A DNA stretch of 64,000 nt from Diploptera punctata (GCA_030220185.1 JASPKZ010007528.1:172501-236500), one strand, 5' to 3'; shown: positions 9,565 through 19,292, numbered from the stretch's first letter. Numbers and translations are program-made. The notes: generated from the letters alone by a model not told the origin.

Positions 9565-9945
9565 TTGAACTAACTCACTGGCTCTATGGAACCCGTAGGC
9601 TCATGGCCGCGCGGACATAAGCTCTCCATACATCCCTTTCCGGAGCTAATGTTTTCCAATCATCCTGTGTATAATCTACTTCCCTCATTTCAAGGGTGTT
9701 ATTCTTCCACCTCATTCTTGGTCTACGAACTGGGCGTTTTTCGTCTGGCTTTCCTACAAGAAGCTTCCATGCATGTCTTTCATTCCCCATACGCGCAACA
9801 TGTCCTGCCCATCGCAGTCTACGAGACTTAACTGTTCTTATTATATTTGGCTTCCTATAAAGACCATGTAGTTCACTGTTTATTAAGTCTTCTCCATTCA
9901 CCTGTCTGTTCATCTCTCTTTGGTCCAAAAATTTTCTAAGTACTT

Positions 9946-9948
<3 letters not shown>
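9565..9948 (-). mobile_element. LINE-A 3' fragment
   Basis: Minus-strand frame of 114 codons: RDEQ-type start (DQREMNRQVNGEDLI), HGLYRKPNIIRTVKSRRLRW, GHVARMGNERHAWKLLVGKP, RWKNNTLEMREVDYTQDDWK, WRAYVRAAMSLRVP. Only a few differences from the family consensus, so relatively young. Bounded on its 5' side by a (TA)n tract. Confidence 0.87.

Positions 9949-9980
<32 letters not shown>
9946..9980. repeat. (TA)n microsatellite
   Basis: Separates two head-to-head LINE tails. Confidence 0.95.
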
Positions 9981-9983
<3 letters not shown>

Positions 9984-10195
9984 AAAATTTCTGATTATAA
10001 GTCAAGATGGGTAGAACGTGTTCATCGAATGGAAGATCACAGAATACCCAAACTAATGTTAAGATATCAACCTGCAGGAAGAAGAAGACCAGGACGTCCA
10101 CTCAAAAGACTTCTGGATGGTGTTTCTCTTGAGGCCGAAACAGGTCAACAAATGGCCTAAATTCGTGAATGTACTATGATGATGATGATGATATA
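9981..10195 (+). mobile_element. LINE-P 3' end
   Basis: Translation: ISDYKSRWVERVHRMEDHRI, PKLMLRYQPAGRRRPGRPLK, RLLDGVSLEAETGQQMA and a stop, then GATGATGATGATG. The longer minus-strand copy at 50971-51850 has the same end almost base for base. Its 5' edge lies in the (TA)n tract. Confidence 0.85.
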
Positions 10196-10199
10196 TACA

Positions 10200-10506
10200 T
10201 CCATAGTAATTCTGCCCGACGGCAGGTCTTCCACTGTAATCATAGCATTTTCATGTATCCTTTCCAGCTTTACTAGGGAATTATAAGTGTGGTAGTTTCC
10301 CGTTGGTTCCCACACCGGTGAATGATGATGATGATGGCCGGATGATTATCGGGGACCGTTGGGCCCTAAGCTTCCTGACATTTGTCTTACAGGTGAGGAA
10401 AAATCCCGATAAAAACCTCACCCAGAAAAACTGCCCCGACCGGGGATCGAACCCGAGCCCGCTGCGTGACAAGGCAGCACGCTACCTCGACATCACAGAG
10501 GTGGAC
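10200..10506 (-). mobile_element. SINE-1
   Basis: Read from 10506 down: GTCCACCTCTGTGATGTCG head, a B box GGGTTCGATCCCC (here reading on the plus strand GGGGATCGAACCC at 10442-10454), a GTGAGGTTTTTATCGGG body, a CATCATCATCATTC stretch and the end CTATGGATG. Full length, about 305 bp, inserted in (TA)n. The tRNA-type split promoter implies Pol III transcription; mobilisation would depend on a LINE partner. Confidence 0.88.
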
Positions 10507-10635
10507 TATATATATATATAAAGCGTCACTGCTATAAGGTAAAAATATTCTCTTTAATTTGCTTACTTGGTATAGTCAGCTACTAGATGGCAGTGAAGAC
10601 CGAGTTCTCGCGACATCTAGTAATAATGGAGAATA

Positions 10636-11157
10636 TATCATCATCATCATCATGAACAAATTCGTTTTAGGCCATGTGGCCTGTACGGTAAACCTAGCGA
10701 AGATGGTCTTGATCTTTCCACCGATGTTTTGGTCTTCCTTGGTCCCTATGTCCAGTTGGGGTATATTGGAATGCCAATTTTGGAAGTCTATTTCTTGCCA
10801 TTCTTCTCAGATGATTTTTCCATTCTTGTTGGTATTTTTGGATATCTTCATTTAAACTTGCTACTCCAAGTTTTCCTCTGATAGTAGTGTTCCTTTGGTG
10901 ATCCAGTCTATTAACTCCTAACAATGATCGTAAGAAGCGCATTTGGCTTACTTGAATTTATGAGAGTTTCTTTTATTTAAAATCCAAATTTCACTTCCGT
11001 ATTTTAGAGCAGCTTTTGATGTGACGTTATGTAATCTTAGTTTTGTCTCTGTCCTCATCTGTTTACCAAAATGTCTTCGTATTACCCCATTCATTTTATT
11101 ATATTTTTGTAATTTTGAATCAATGTCACTCTTATACTCTGCAAATACACTTCCTGG
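10636..11157 (-). mobile_element. LINE-T 3' end
   Basis: Minus strand: MRFLRSLLGVNRLDHQRNTT, KLGVASLNEDIQKYQQEWKN, HLRRMARNRLPKLAFQYTPT, GRPKHRWKDQDHLR, then a (GAT)n-type tail next to CCACATGGCC. The upstream part (to 11157) still shows coding-like similarity to a second copy at 49130-49297. 5'-truncated and frame-broken. Confidence 0.75.
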
Positions 11158-11160
11158 AGA

Positions 11161-11161
<1 letters not shown>

Positions 11162-11207
<46 letters not shown>
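11162..11207. repeat. (TA)n microsatellite, left of tRNA-like sequence
   Basis: Pure TA run. Confidence 0.95.
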
Positions 11208-11208
<1 letters not shown>

Positions 11209-11234
11209 AAAAAATAAGTGTTTGAATTGGATTC

Positions 11235-11303
11235 GCCTGGTGGTGTAATGGATATCACGCTGAGGTACAGACTCAGAGATCCGGGTTCGAATCCCGTCCA
11301 GGC
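11235..11303 (+). tRNA. tRNA-like sequence, probable pseudogene or mini-SINE
   Basis: Acceptor arms GCCTGG/CCAGGC pair fully. A box TGGTGTAATGG and B box GGTTCGAATCC fit Pol III consensus. The anticodon stem CTGAG/CTCAG is perfect with a 7-nt loop whose centre is ACA, an unusual anticodon. T stem has one mismatch. A T-rich terminator TATTTTTCTT follows. It is enclosed by an inverted ATAAGAAAAA/TTTTTCTTAT pair and by (TA)n on both sides. The odd anticodon and the relative at 37691-37765 argue against a working tRNA gene. Confidence 0.4.
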
Positions 11304-11319
11304 ATTTATTTTTCTTATC

Positions 11320-11321
<2 letters not shown>

Positions 11322-11370
<49 letters not shown>
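11322..11370. repeat. (TA)n microsatellite, right of tRNA-like sequence
   Basis: Pure TA run of about 48 bp. Confidence 0.95.
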
Positions 11371-11371
<1 letters not shown>

Positions 11372-11379
11372 CGTCAAAA

Positions 11380-11984
11380 ATATACTTATAACATCAAAAT
11401 GTATATATATTTCCATTATATGTACTAGATTTAAGGAACTTAGCCCCTAGAACACCGCGATGAGAGCGCAGTACGATAACACGGGGAGTAACTGAACTGA
11501 AACAATAACAATATATGTTGTAAACACGATAAAATGAATGGAGCAGTTTTATAAAAGCATGTGGCACGCCCCCAGCCAATGATCGGTTTCACGTACCATC
11601 ACAGACTGTCATTCGAGAAGAACACGCATGGCCTGTGACATTCAGCTGTTTAAATTGCTTTCTCGACCCCCCCCCTCCCACCTCCCTCAGGAGACCACGT
11701 GCAAATCGTACTTCAACTGTCCGCCTGCCATTCAAGACAACTAACTTAAACAATCACATGTTACACGTGTCCAACCTGACAACCTGCAAATTTGTGCATT
11801 TTCACAAAACAGTTGATCATTTGGACGCTATAATGGTACAAGAAGTTTTGTCAGCTATAAATTAATAAGCATTACATTTTCTCCTTCTTTATGGGAAATT
11901 CCCTGTACATTCCAAGTTGCAAATTTTAAAATATTTTCCTTCTTCCATGTCTACACACAATTTTAATATAATTGCAAAAAGGTA
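11380..11984. other. Unassigned
   Basis: About 600 bp with a poly-C patch near 11667. No repeat partner in the window and no convincing frame. Confidence 0.4.
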
Positions 11985-12618
11985 CAATATGGAAATCAAT
12001 ACAAAGAAAACTAAAGTGATGGCATTTTGTGGGAAATACCCTATACCTAGCAAAATTGTTTTGGATGATTAAAGTTTAGAACGAGTCAACACATTTAATT
12101 ATTTGGGTTATAATTTAACATTTCAAGATGAAGCTGATATATCAAAGAAAATCACAAATTTTACAAAAACAACGGGGATAATTAACAGTATAATGAAACC
12201 ATCTTTAGTACAGAAGAACACAAGATTACGGCTTTATAAGGTTCTCGCAAGACCAGTATTAAGATATGGTAGTGAAGCATGGACAATACGAAGAAGAGAT
12301 GAAAGCCAAATAACAGCAAATGAGGTGCGATTTATGCGCCGTACAGCAGGCTACACAAAGTGGGACCATAAAAGAAATGAGGAAATTATGGAAGAGCTGG
12401 ATGTAGAACCCGTTCTTCACCATATACAAAACTACCAGAACAACTGGAAAGCCCATCTTCAACGAATGCCATCTCATAGACTTCCAAAAGCCATACTTCG
12501 CTACTGCCCCCAAGGCAAAAGATCGCTGGGGCGTCCAAAAACGCGTTGTATGGAAAATTCCTGTTTGAGACCGTAACAGACCACACGGCCTAATACTTGC
12601 ATGGATGATGATGATGAT
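11985..12618 (+). mobile_element. LINE-H C-terminal RT region
   Basis: Starts MEINTKKTKVMAF-like (12000-), has one stop after KIVLDD at 12070, then an open 157-codon stretch: FQDEADISKKITNFTKTTGI, LYKVLARPVLRYGSEAWTIR, VRFMRRTAGYTKWDHKRNEE, LHHIQNYQNNWKAHLQRMPS and GKRSLGRPKTRCMENSCLRP. The tail is (GATG)n. Family relatives are LINE-B, -P and -V. The catalytic palm lies upstream and is missing. Confidence 0.83.
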
Positions 12619-12619
12619 T

Positions 12620-13010
12620 TTCTCTTTCTTATGTAGTTTGCCCTCTCATCTTATATGCAGGCATACGTTCTCACGCCTCACTCCACACGGGACTTGAAGT
12701 GACTTGATTTTTCTATAGTGTTCTGCCATAAAGGCTGTTAAAGTGATATTCATGAAAACAAAACCATGTGACCTGCTCGCTTTTCATTGGTTATGGACAT
12801 CGACGTACGATGTAGAAGCAATAAGTACGCGAAAAAGTAGTTCCCTTCATTAAATTAAAAATATGTCCTCTGAATATACTTGTTATTCTTCGTGAATCAA
12901 AATAATAATATTCAAAACTTACAAAATATTCTAAAATATCTTCTTGTAAGCCCATGTTTCCCTTAACAGAGATTTAGGCGCTCTCCCCCCTACAGGGAAG
13001 TATTTGAACC
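12620..13010. other. Unassigned
   Basis: No repeat or gene recognised; composition near the local average. Confidence 0.4.
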
Positions 13011-13011
13011 A

Positions 13012-13326
13012 TACTAATTTAGTTACACTTGTTTTCATATAGATGTCACTTGAGTGGTCCGTGGTCAGCGGTCCGCCTCATACTGACATCTAGGAAACCA
13101 AGGTAGTACTAGTAGGTGAATTTTGCTTAGAGGCCTTTTCATTCAGGCTCAAGTATCTTTTATGAGCCTGAAAATCTTCAGACTCGGGACCCACGGCTTA
13201 AAGTCCCTCCCGGAGGACTTGCTCCTTGGATTTTTCCGTCCTAAAAAATTCATCGACCCCGGCCGGGTTTGAACCCGCGACCCTCGGGACCAGAGGCAAG
13301 GAGCATAACCACTAGTCCACCGCGGC
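13012..13326 (-). mobile_element. SINE-2
   Basis: Minus-strand head GGCCGCGGTGGACTAGTGG, intact B box GGGTTCAAACCC (plus-strand complement at 13267-13278) and a full body. This is the cleanest SINE-2 head in the window. Confidence 0.85.
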
Positions 13327-13329
13327 CAA

Positions 13330-13700
13330 TATTTCTAAAATATACCTAATCAATTCTTCTCCTTCTTCTTCACTTCCTGGTTTAGGCAAGCGTTGCCTGT
13401 TCCATCTTCACTAATAGATTTAAGACCATCTCTTCCGAGGACGTCCGTCATCTCTTCTTCCTCTTGGAAAATAATGGAAGATTATATTTGGTAATCTACT
13501 TTCTTCCATTCTTTCTACATGTTTTTTCCACTGTATCTTGTTGTTAAATATCTTTTCTTTTATGGAGTAGATCTGCAGTTCTTCACGGATATCCTCGTTT
13601 CTTATCTGCTCCATTCTAGTGCAGCCTTTTACTCTTCTTAAAAATTTCATCTTAAAATAGTTTATTACATATCGATGATGCATTTGAGTCATGGTTCAGT
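13330..13700 (-). mobile_element. LINE-U 3' end
   Basis: Minus strand: YFKMKFLRRVKGCTRMEQIR, NEDIREELQIYSIKEKIFNN, QWKKHVERMEESRLPNIIFH, GRRDDGRPRKRWS. Ends in a (GAA)n-type tail at 13346-13362 (complement TTCTCCTTCTTCTTC). A close relative is at 60850-61220 (+). Confidence 0.8.
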
Positions 13701-13980
13701 CGATTCTGATGCAACAAAATGGCTGAAAGAGTAGAGTTTTCTGTCCATGTGCCATTTAAATTTTTAAAACACAAGTCTGGTAAAAAAAACAGTTATTTTA
13801 AATGTATTTCACAAGTTCAGTGAGAAATCTCACCAGCTTTCTTGTAATCTACACCATTCAACGATCACATGTCTTATATACTTGACACGTGTTCCCTGTC
13901 AATGTGACAGTAATCGTGGTGCGAATGGCGGAACAATACAATTGGCGTTTGTTTATGTTAGAATAAGGTATAGTAAAGGG
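13700..13980. other. Unassigned
   Basis: Short AT-rich stretch, nothing recognised. Confidence 0.4.
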
Positions 13981-14283
13981 GCACGCCGTAGCGTAGTGGT
14001 TAAGGCACTGCGCTACAAGCCGGAAGGTCGAGGGTTCAAGTCCCGGTGGGGTCAGGATTTTTAAACTGACCCAAACCTTCTGGCGGCACTATGGCCCTGG
14101 GGTCGACTCAGCCTCTAACGGAAATGAGTACCAGACGCTTGTTCTGGGGTAAAGGCGGCCGTCACGCAGGGCTGACAACCCGGCTGACATCAAGTGCCGA
14201 TTGTCTAGAAATAGTGGGAGCCTTAACCTCCCACTACCCCAAAGGCCTCCTGAGGCCTGTAGTGGGAATGCTTTACTTTATAA
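13981..14283 (+). mobile_element. SINE-4 (tRNA-derived)
   Basis: Head GTAGCGTAGTGGTTAAGGC (A box) and GGGTTCAAGTCCC (B box), then TCAGGATTTTTAAACTGACC and the body, ending GTAGTGGGA...CTTTACTTTA. About 300 bp. Copies at 23616-23787, 23788-24070 and a decayed one at 27660-27815 (-). The flanking motif AAGGTATAGTAAA occurs at 13967 and 14281, a direct repeat consistent with a target-site duplication of about 12 bp. Confidence 0.85.
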
Positions 14284-14608
14284 GGTATAGTAAAAGGAAA
14301 CAGTACGATTGCAGCGCTCTGTTTATGTAGGTCAAATATGGATTATAAATGAGGTTGTGTCTTTGATCTGAGAAGAAGCTGTGAATGAATGTAAATGCAT
14401 GTAATGTGGTTCCATTGACGGCTCGTTTAGCCCGTGGCACATCCACGCGGAGCAATCAGCCCAACACGTGTCTCAACCCCGGTCACGTATCAATACGCGT
14501 ATTCATTTTAACCGGTCATTTACATTAAGGGAGGCTGACTTATTCCAAAACTGGTCCTAACCTAAATATTCCCTAGCTTACGCGATACGAATGAAGGTTT
14601 TTTTTATC
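14284..14608. other. Unassigned
   Basis: No repeat partner or gene seen. Confidence 0.4.
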
Positions 14609-14609
14609 C

Positions 14610-14882
14610 ATTGATATAAATGCCAGAAAATACAATATGGAAATTAACACGAATAAGACAAAATGCTTAACAATATCAAAAGAACCAGTAAGATGCAAAT
14701 TAGAAGTGGAAAGAAAAATTATAGAACAAGTGTCAGAATTTAATTATTTAGGTGTATTAATAACAAACACTAAAAATTTAATAAAAGAAGTAAAGAAACA
14801 AGCTGATAAAGCAGCACAAATATCAGGATATATGAAAGATTTAATTTTGCGCAACAAACATATGTCAATAGAAACCCGAGGT
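14610..14882 (+). mobile_element. LINE-R, RT post-palm segment
   Basis: Frame: MEINTNKTKCLTISKEPVRC, then IIEQVSEFNYLGVLITNTKN and KKQADKAAQISGYMKDLILR. FNYLGVLIT is the conserved strand after the palm. Its end CGCAACAAACATATGTCAAT meets the start of the LINE-R part at 52384-52858, so the two fragments are consecutive pieces of one family. Cut by LINE-A on the right. Confidence 0.75.
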
Positions 14883-15310
14883 AATGTTTTCCAATCATTC
14901 CCTGTATAATCTACTTCCCTCAAATCATAGATAATGTTATTCTCTCACCCGTTCCTGGTCTACCAACTGGGAGTTTTCCCTCAGGTTTTCCTACAAGCTC
15001 CTTCCATGCACCTCTTTCATTACCCATACGTGCCACATGTCCTGCCCATCGCAGTCTACGAGACTTAACTGTTCTCGATTATTGTTCCTAGGTATTTGAA
15101 TTCAGCCACTTCCTCAAAATTTCCCTCATTTGTCATCAGCTTTCCATTTCCATTATATAATGTATTTCTACGTGTGACCATATATTTAGTTTTATTGATA
15201 TTTACTTCCAGTCCTAATTTCTTAGTGTTACTCAATAGTGTGTGTGTGTTGTCCTTTAGTACCTCCTCGCTATCGGCCAATAGTACTACATCATCAAAGA
15301 TGATAGACAA
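14883..15310 (-). mobile_element. LINE-A fragment with internal deletion and partial RT catalytic box
   Basis: From the left: LINE-A positions for NDWK back to VKSRRLRW, then a jump at about 15075 to upstream sequence. That part reads (minus) MSIIFDDVVLLADSEEVLKD, EVNINKTKYMVTRRNTLYNG and FEEVAEFKYLGTII. IIFDDVVLLA corresponds to the FADD catalytic box but has lost one residue (FDD), so this copy is dead. About 500 bp of the standard element are missing. Confidence 0.82.
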
Positions 15311-15914
15311 TATTAAAATAAATGGTTTGTATGCAGATACAAAAAGGAAGGCTGAGTTAAGGAAAGAGTAGAGAATGCTGAGTTTGCAGTGAAAGACCAG
15401 TTCTTTAAAATGCTAGTGATCCTAGATATTTTGGATGCAGAATTTTGAAATTATAGCTGTTTCTTTTATTGTACTTCAGAAATATGATGTACTCGCCCCT
15501 GTACGTGCAGGACCCAATGTTAACAATTTTCCTGGTTTCACATTTTCACAAGAGAGGGAGGCACCTCTCCAGGGAGGAGGAGGAGGGATGAAGCCACCTG
15601 TAGCAGTCGGAAAGATAACAAACAAACAAGTCACATGACCAGGTCAGAAAGGGTTGCGCATAAAAAAAAGAAACTTACACCCTTGTACTGACGTCACAGA
15701 CCACGTGCAGACCAGTTTTATGACGTATTAATATCCTTGTTTGTTGTTATAATTAGCATGCGTTTATACGACAATAAAGTTGCGTTTACACTACTATTAT
15801 GCGTGTTTTATGATGTATTCGCTGTTTTATAGCTTTCCTATTGTTTTACACTCAATTGCAAAAACCAAGTGTCAGTCCCTATCAATGCTTTATTCAACCC
15901 ATAAGCTCTCCATT
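15310..15914. other. Unassigned
   Basis: Contains GGGAGGAGGAGGAGGGATG at about 15572 and a T/A-rich remainder. No gene or repeat recognised. Confidence 0.4.
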
Positions 15915-16099
15915 AGTATTTACAGCAATGGCGACCATGATCGAAAGTTCAACTTCCTACATTTTGGGGTTGTCAACCTAAATAAGTATCAACTTTTATA
16001 AGATTCGTGATGTGTTCCGTTGAGGTTTATTCAAAATTAATATAAAATTATGGAATATTCACCTGAAAGGTCCGTCTCCTCAACTTAATTATCATTTAA

Positions 16100-16134
16100 C
16101 TGTAGACCTTTCGGGACTTGTCCCATCATCGGCA
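16100..16134 (-). ncRNA. Hammerhead-like motif, PLE-1 left arm
   Basis: Minus strand: CTG, core CCGATGA, helix II GGGAC/GTCCC with AA loop, GAAA, then AGG/UCU-type stem III and CAG closing stem I. The second core base is C instead of U, which would impair cleavage. Confidence 0.45.
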
Positions 16135-16330
16135 GGATTCAAAACTGGTTTTTCACTGAAGATCTGGTAGAGGGGGTTGCATGTATTGGGTTCGTTTTCG
16201 TTTATCAGGCTGTCGTTGTGAGCTGCTTTCATGATTTCCATCTCTTCGAACGACAGCCTGATAAACGAAAACGAACCCAATACATGCAACCCCCTCTACC
16301 AGATCTTCAGTAAAACACCAGTTTTGAATC

Positions 16331-16366
16331 CTGCCGATGATGGGACAAGTCCCGAAAGCGCTACAG
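16331..16366 (+). ncRNA. Hammerhead-like motif, PLE-1 right arm
   Basis: Same layout as the left-arm copy: CTG/CAG stem I, CCGATGA core, perfect GGGAC/GTCCC helix II, GAAA, and AGC/GCU stem III with cleavage expected after UA. Core U-to-C change is shared by the family. Confidence 0.5.
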
Positions 16367-16447
16367 TTAAATGATAATAAAGTTGAGGAGACGGACCTTT
16401 CAGGTGAATATTCCTTAATTTTATATTAATTTTAAATAAGTATACTG

Positions 16448-16777
16448 TCCATCCATAGTAATTCTGCCCGAAGGCAAGTCCTTCACTGCAATCATAGCAT
16501 TATCATGCTATGCTTGCAGCTTTACTAGGGAATTGTGTTGGTGTGGTAGCTTCCCGTTGCTTTCCACACCGGCGAAGGATGATGATGATAATGATAAGGA
16601 CGATGGCCATATGATTTCGGGGACCGTTTGGGCCTTAAAGTTTTCCTGACATTTGTCTTACAGGTGAGGAAAAACCCCGATAAAAACCTCACCCAGAAAA
16701 ACTGCCCCGACCGGGGATCGAACTCGGGCCCGCTGCGTGACAAGGCAGCACGCTACCTCGAGACCACAGCGGTGGAC
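16448..16777 (-). mobile_element. SINE-1
   Basis: Full length. AAGTATACTG flanks it at 16438-16447 and 16778-16787, a perfect 10-bp duplication. The minus-strand B box is GAGTTCGATCCCC (one change). Inserted just outside the PLE-1 right border, partly reusing its duplicated target. Confidence 0.9.
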
Positions 16778-16814
16778 AAGTATACTGTAATATTACATAT
16801 TACTTACCACGTGT

Positions 16815-17065
16815 GTAAGTACTATTACAATGTCTTCTTCTTAAACTCAATTTGTAGGATTTTCATCCTGTTTATTTCCAAAATCACTCCTCGGAGGAAG
16901 ACGTATTGGATGTGCATTCACTGTCTATCCATCTGTTGGCTGGTCTTCCTCTTGTTCTTCTCCCGTTCATTGGTCTATCTTCTTTCGCCGGTTTTTTTCC
17001 GTTCTTTCTATATGACCCTTCCAATATTTTCATCTATCTTTAATAATTGGAAGGCAGATGCAACT
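16815..17065 (-). mobile_element. LINE-R terminal fragment
   Basis: Same sequence as 52390-52620: minus strand shows RKxWKGHIERL-type, RGRPAKRW-type and a serine-rich end. The plus-strand marker is GGAGGAAGACGTATTGGATG. Frame broken by a small deletion near 16990. Confidence 0.7.
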
Positions 17066-17112
17066 TACGAACACATCGCGGTGAACGTATAAATAGGACA
17101 GACAGCGGACAG

Positions 17113-17228
17113 AATTGCCAGTCTCAAGACAACCCTTGAGGATGCCAGACGCAGTCTCTGGCGAAACGTCGGGGAACTACAAGCCTCATGACCACGGCCA
17201 ACAGCCCGAAAATCCTCTTCAAGATCAT
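17113..17228 (+). mobile_element. PLE-type 3' end with hammerhead-like motif, HHR-3 copy 2
   Basis: Nearly identical to 14-128. Hammerhead-like core at 17133-17173 (CCC, TTGAGGA, helix II, GAAACGTC, GGG). Confidence 0.55.
17133..17173 (+). ncRNA. Hammerhead-like motif, HHR-3 copy 2
   Basis: Same structure as copy 1, including T at the first core position and a GUC cleavage triplet. Confidence 0.45.
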
Positions 17229-17279
17229 TTCCAATAAAAGAAATTTTTACTATTATTTATTAATTAATTAAATAAAAAT

Positions 17280-17440
17280 AAAACGTGGTTTTATTTGATT
17301 TTCATATTTATTATATAATTCAGTGACAGCTGTTTCGGCACACTGTACCTTCTTCAGACATGTTAACAAATTATGAATTGTGTTCCAACTGATCTAAGCA
17401 ACAATACAACAATATTTATTTAATTTTTTTAATTTAACAA
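17280..17440 (-). mobile_element. Possible PLE end (family HHR-5)
   Basis: Contains a hammerhead-like motif on the minus strand, preceded by a T-rich segment. No coding part seen, and no second copy in the window, so the borders are approximate. Confidence 0.35.
17321..17360 (-). ncRNA. Hammerhead-like motif, HHR-5
   Basis: Minus strand: CTGAAGA core (matches CUGANGA), one extra A, helix II GGTAC/GTGCC with AGT loop (one G-U), GAAA, palindromic stem III ACAG/CUGU and C as cleavage base. Stem I is weak (GU/AC only), the main reservation. Confidence 0.45.
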
Positions 17441-17677
17441 AGGGGATTCATTCAAATCAAGTTGAGAATTTAACAGTTTTTTTTTTATTTATTATCATGA
17501 AAACACCATCTTGCAGAAAATAATGTAGAACACAGGATTGTGAAGTGTTTTACAGAATCTCGGATATTAAAAAGCTCGCTGTCGGTCGGTTTTTAATCAT
17601 ATCCTCGCTTCTGTAAAAACCACTTCCCAATCTCGCATCGTAATATACCAATTAATGACACTGTTATTAGTGGACCT

Positions 17678-18440
17678 GGGACTTGGATTTCTCAACCGAA
17701 ATCTAAACCACGACCCCGGTTTTTCAATGTTTTTTGTTTCCGTAACACGTATCAAGGTGACTGAAAATTCACAAAAATTGTTACGAATCTAAACATATGA
17801 TTCAGACATTTGTAATTGTAGTTAACAGACTCTTGATGTCCCAACTCCTTTCAAAAAACATTAAACTGAAAATATATAAAACTGTTATTCTACCAGTTAT
17901 ATTATATGGATGCGAAACATGGACTCTTACTTTAAGGGAGGAAAGGAGATTACAAGTATTTGAGAATAAAGTTCTTAGGAAAAATTTTGGACCAAAGAGA
18001 GATGAACAGACAGGTGAATGGAGAAGACTAGATAATAATGAACTACATGGTCTTCATAGCAAGCCAGATATAATAAGAACAGTTAAGTCTCGTAGACTGC
18101 GATGGGCAGGACATGTTGCACGTATGGGAAATGAAAGAGGGGCATGGAAGCTTCTTGTAGGAAAACCTAAGGGAAAACGCCCAGTTGGTAGACCAAGAAT
18201 GAGGTGGGATTTGAGGGAAGTAGATTATACAAGGGATGATTGGAAAGCATTAGCTCAGGATAGGAATGTATGGAGAACTTATGTCCGCGCGGCCATGAAC
18301 CTACGGGTTCGATAGTGCCAGTGAATAAGTAAGTAAAGCCGTAGATTTTCAGTTTTTATGGTTGTTATGGAAACAATAGAAAATCGAAAAACTGCGGTGA
18401 TGGTTTAGAGTTTAGGCGGTTGAGAAATCCACCCTTTAGA
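17678..18440. mobile_element. TIR-6: foldback element split by LINE-A
   Basis: 17680-17775 and the reverse complement of 18340-18440 share TGGATTTCTCAACCG, CTAAACCA, GTTTTTC and TTGTTTCC in the same order, about 95-bp imperfect inverted arms. Between them is only a LINE-A. No transposase; class unknown. Confidence 0.6.
17815..18335 (+). mobile_element. LINE-A 3' fragment, open 172-codon frame
   Basis: Open from SQLLSKNIKLKIYKTVILPV through YGCETWTLTLREERRLQVFE, KNFGPKRDEQTGEWRRLDNN, RRLRWAGHVARMGNERGAWK to WRTYVRAAMNLRVR and a stop. A 21-base in-frame deletion removes the ENNINY segment before DLREVDY. 3' end GTGCCAGTGAATAAGTAAGTA. Confidence 0.88.
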
Positions 18441-18444
18441 CAAG

Positions 18445-18740
18445 TCCACCGCTGTGGTCTCGAGCTAGCGTGCTGCCTCGTCACGCAGCGGGCCCGGGTT
18501 GGGGCAATTTTTCTGGGTGAGATTTCTATCGGGATTTTTCCTCACCTGTAAGACAAATTTCAGGAAAACTTTAAGGCCCAAACGGTCCCCGAAATCATAT
18601 GGCCATCATCATCCTTCACCGGTGTGGAAAGCAACGGGAAGCTACCACACCTACAATTCCTAGTAAAGCTGCAAGTATAGCATGAAAATGCTATGATTGC
18701 AGTGAAGGACCTGCCTTCGGGCAGAATTACTATGGATGGA
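18445..18740 (+). mobile_element. SINE-1
   Basis: Head GTGGTCTCGAGCTAGCGTG. The B box is damaged by a deletion (CGGGTTGGGGC). The rest is intact to ATTACTATGGATGGA. About 295 bp. Confidence 0.87.
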
Positions 18741-18805
18741 GACTCCAAAATGCAAATTTGGGAAATTGTATAGCTTAGTTGGGTAAGGCAATAACTAACA
18801 CCATC

Positions 18806-19190
18806 GAAACCACAGGTTTATGGTCGCGCGGACGTAAGCTATCCATACACCCCTATACTCCTCATCCTTCCGTCAGCAGGCAGTTTCTTCTTCTTAGCCA
18901 GTGGCCAATCTTTTCTTATCCTCTTCTTTATGAGTTCCAGCATTGTTCTTCATTCGCCCATTCTGTCTAGCACATCTTTATTTTTTATTTTGTCTGTCAA
19001 TTTTATACGCTCCATCCTTCTCCATATCCACATCTCAAAAGCTTCCAGTCGCTTTTCCTCATTCCGTCGTAATGTCCAAGTGTCGGCACCATATAATGCT
19101 ACACTCCACACAAAGCATTTGACTAGCCTCCTAAATAATTCTTGCCAAGCATAAATTTTACAACCTGTATTTAAGTAGTTGAACATCCAA
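18806..19190 (-). mobile_element. RTE-like LINE tail beside a LINE-A terminal scrap
   Basis: 18806-18855 is a LINE-A terminus (complement ATGGTCGCGCGGACGTAAGC). 18856-19190 reads on the minus strand LFRRLVKCFVWSVALYGADT, WTLRRNEEKRLEAFEMWIWR, RMERIKLTDKIKNKDVLDRM. YGADTWTL...RLEAFEMWxWRRM is the classic RTE-clade signature, clearer here than in LINE-A. Catalytic core absent. Confidence 0.8.
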
Positions 19191-19292
19191 CTGGATGATA
19201 GAGATCGTCTCCCATTAACTTCCGAGTGTCTACAACTTGCAATCTCTATGTTTAGCCCAATTAATCTAAAACAAATAAGAATCGTGTAGATT

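Larger units (their letters stand above)
15990..16432. mobile_element. PLE-1, palindromic (inverted-dimer) Penelope-like insertion
   Basis: Two arms of about 185 bp face each other: 16033-16216 and 16252-16430, with a 35-bp loop. Each arm carries the PLE-1 3' region, including the coding end NENEPNTCNPLYQIF and a hammerhead-like motif. The 11-bp TAAATAAGTAT flanks the insert (15979-15989 and 16433-16443), a perfect target-site duplication. The single-armed relative at 20878-21225 identifies the family. Inverted partial dimers are known for Penelope-like elements. Confidence 0.85.
15915..17675 (+). mobile_element. REP-1 copy 3, expanded by at least two insertions
   Basis: REP-1 pieces: 15920-15989 (AGCAATGGCGACCATGATCG), 16778-16815 (AAGTATACTGTAATATTACA) and 17490-17670 (ATGAAAACACCATCTTGCAG to ACTTCCCAATCTCGCAT). 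Between them lie a palindromic PLE-1 with an 11-bp duplication, a SINE-1 with a 10-bp duplication, a LINE-R tail and two hammerhead-bearing ends. Order of events: REP-1, then PLE-1, then SINE-1. Confidence 0.72.

Noticed and set aside
11235..11303. Functional tRNA gene
   Set aside because: Anticodon ACA, a T-stem mismatch and a relative elsewhere with the same flank point to a pseudogene or mini-SINE; kept only as tRNA-like.
16628..17092. 154-codon open frame
   Set aside because: Complement strand of a SINE-1 followed by a LINE-R tail; no independent motif.
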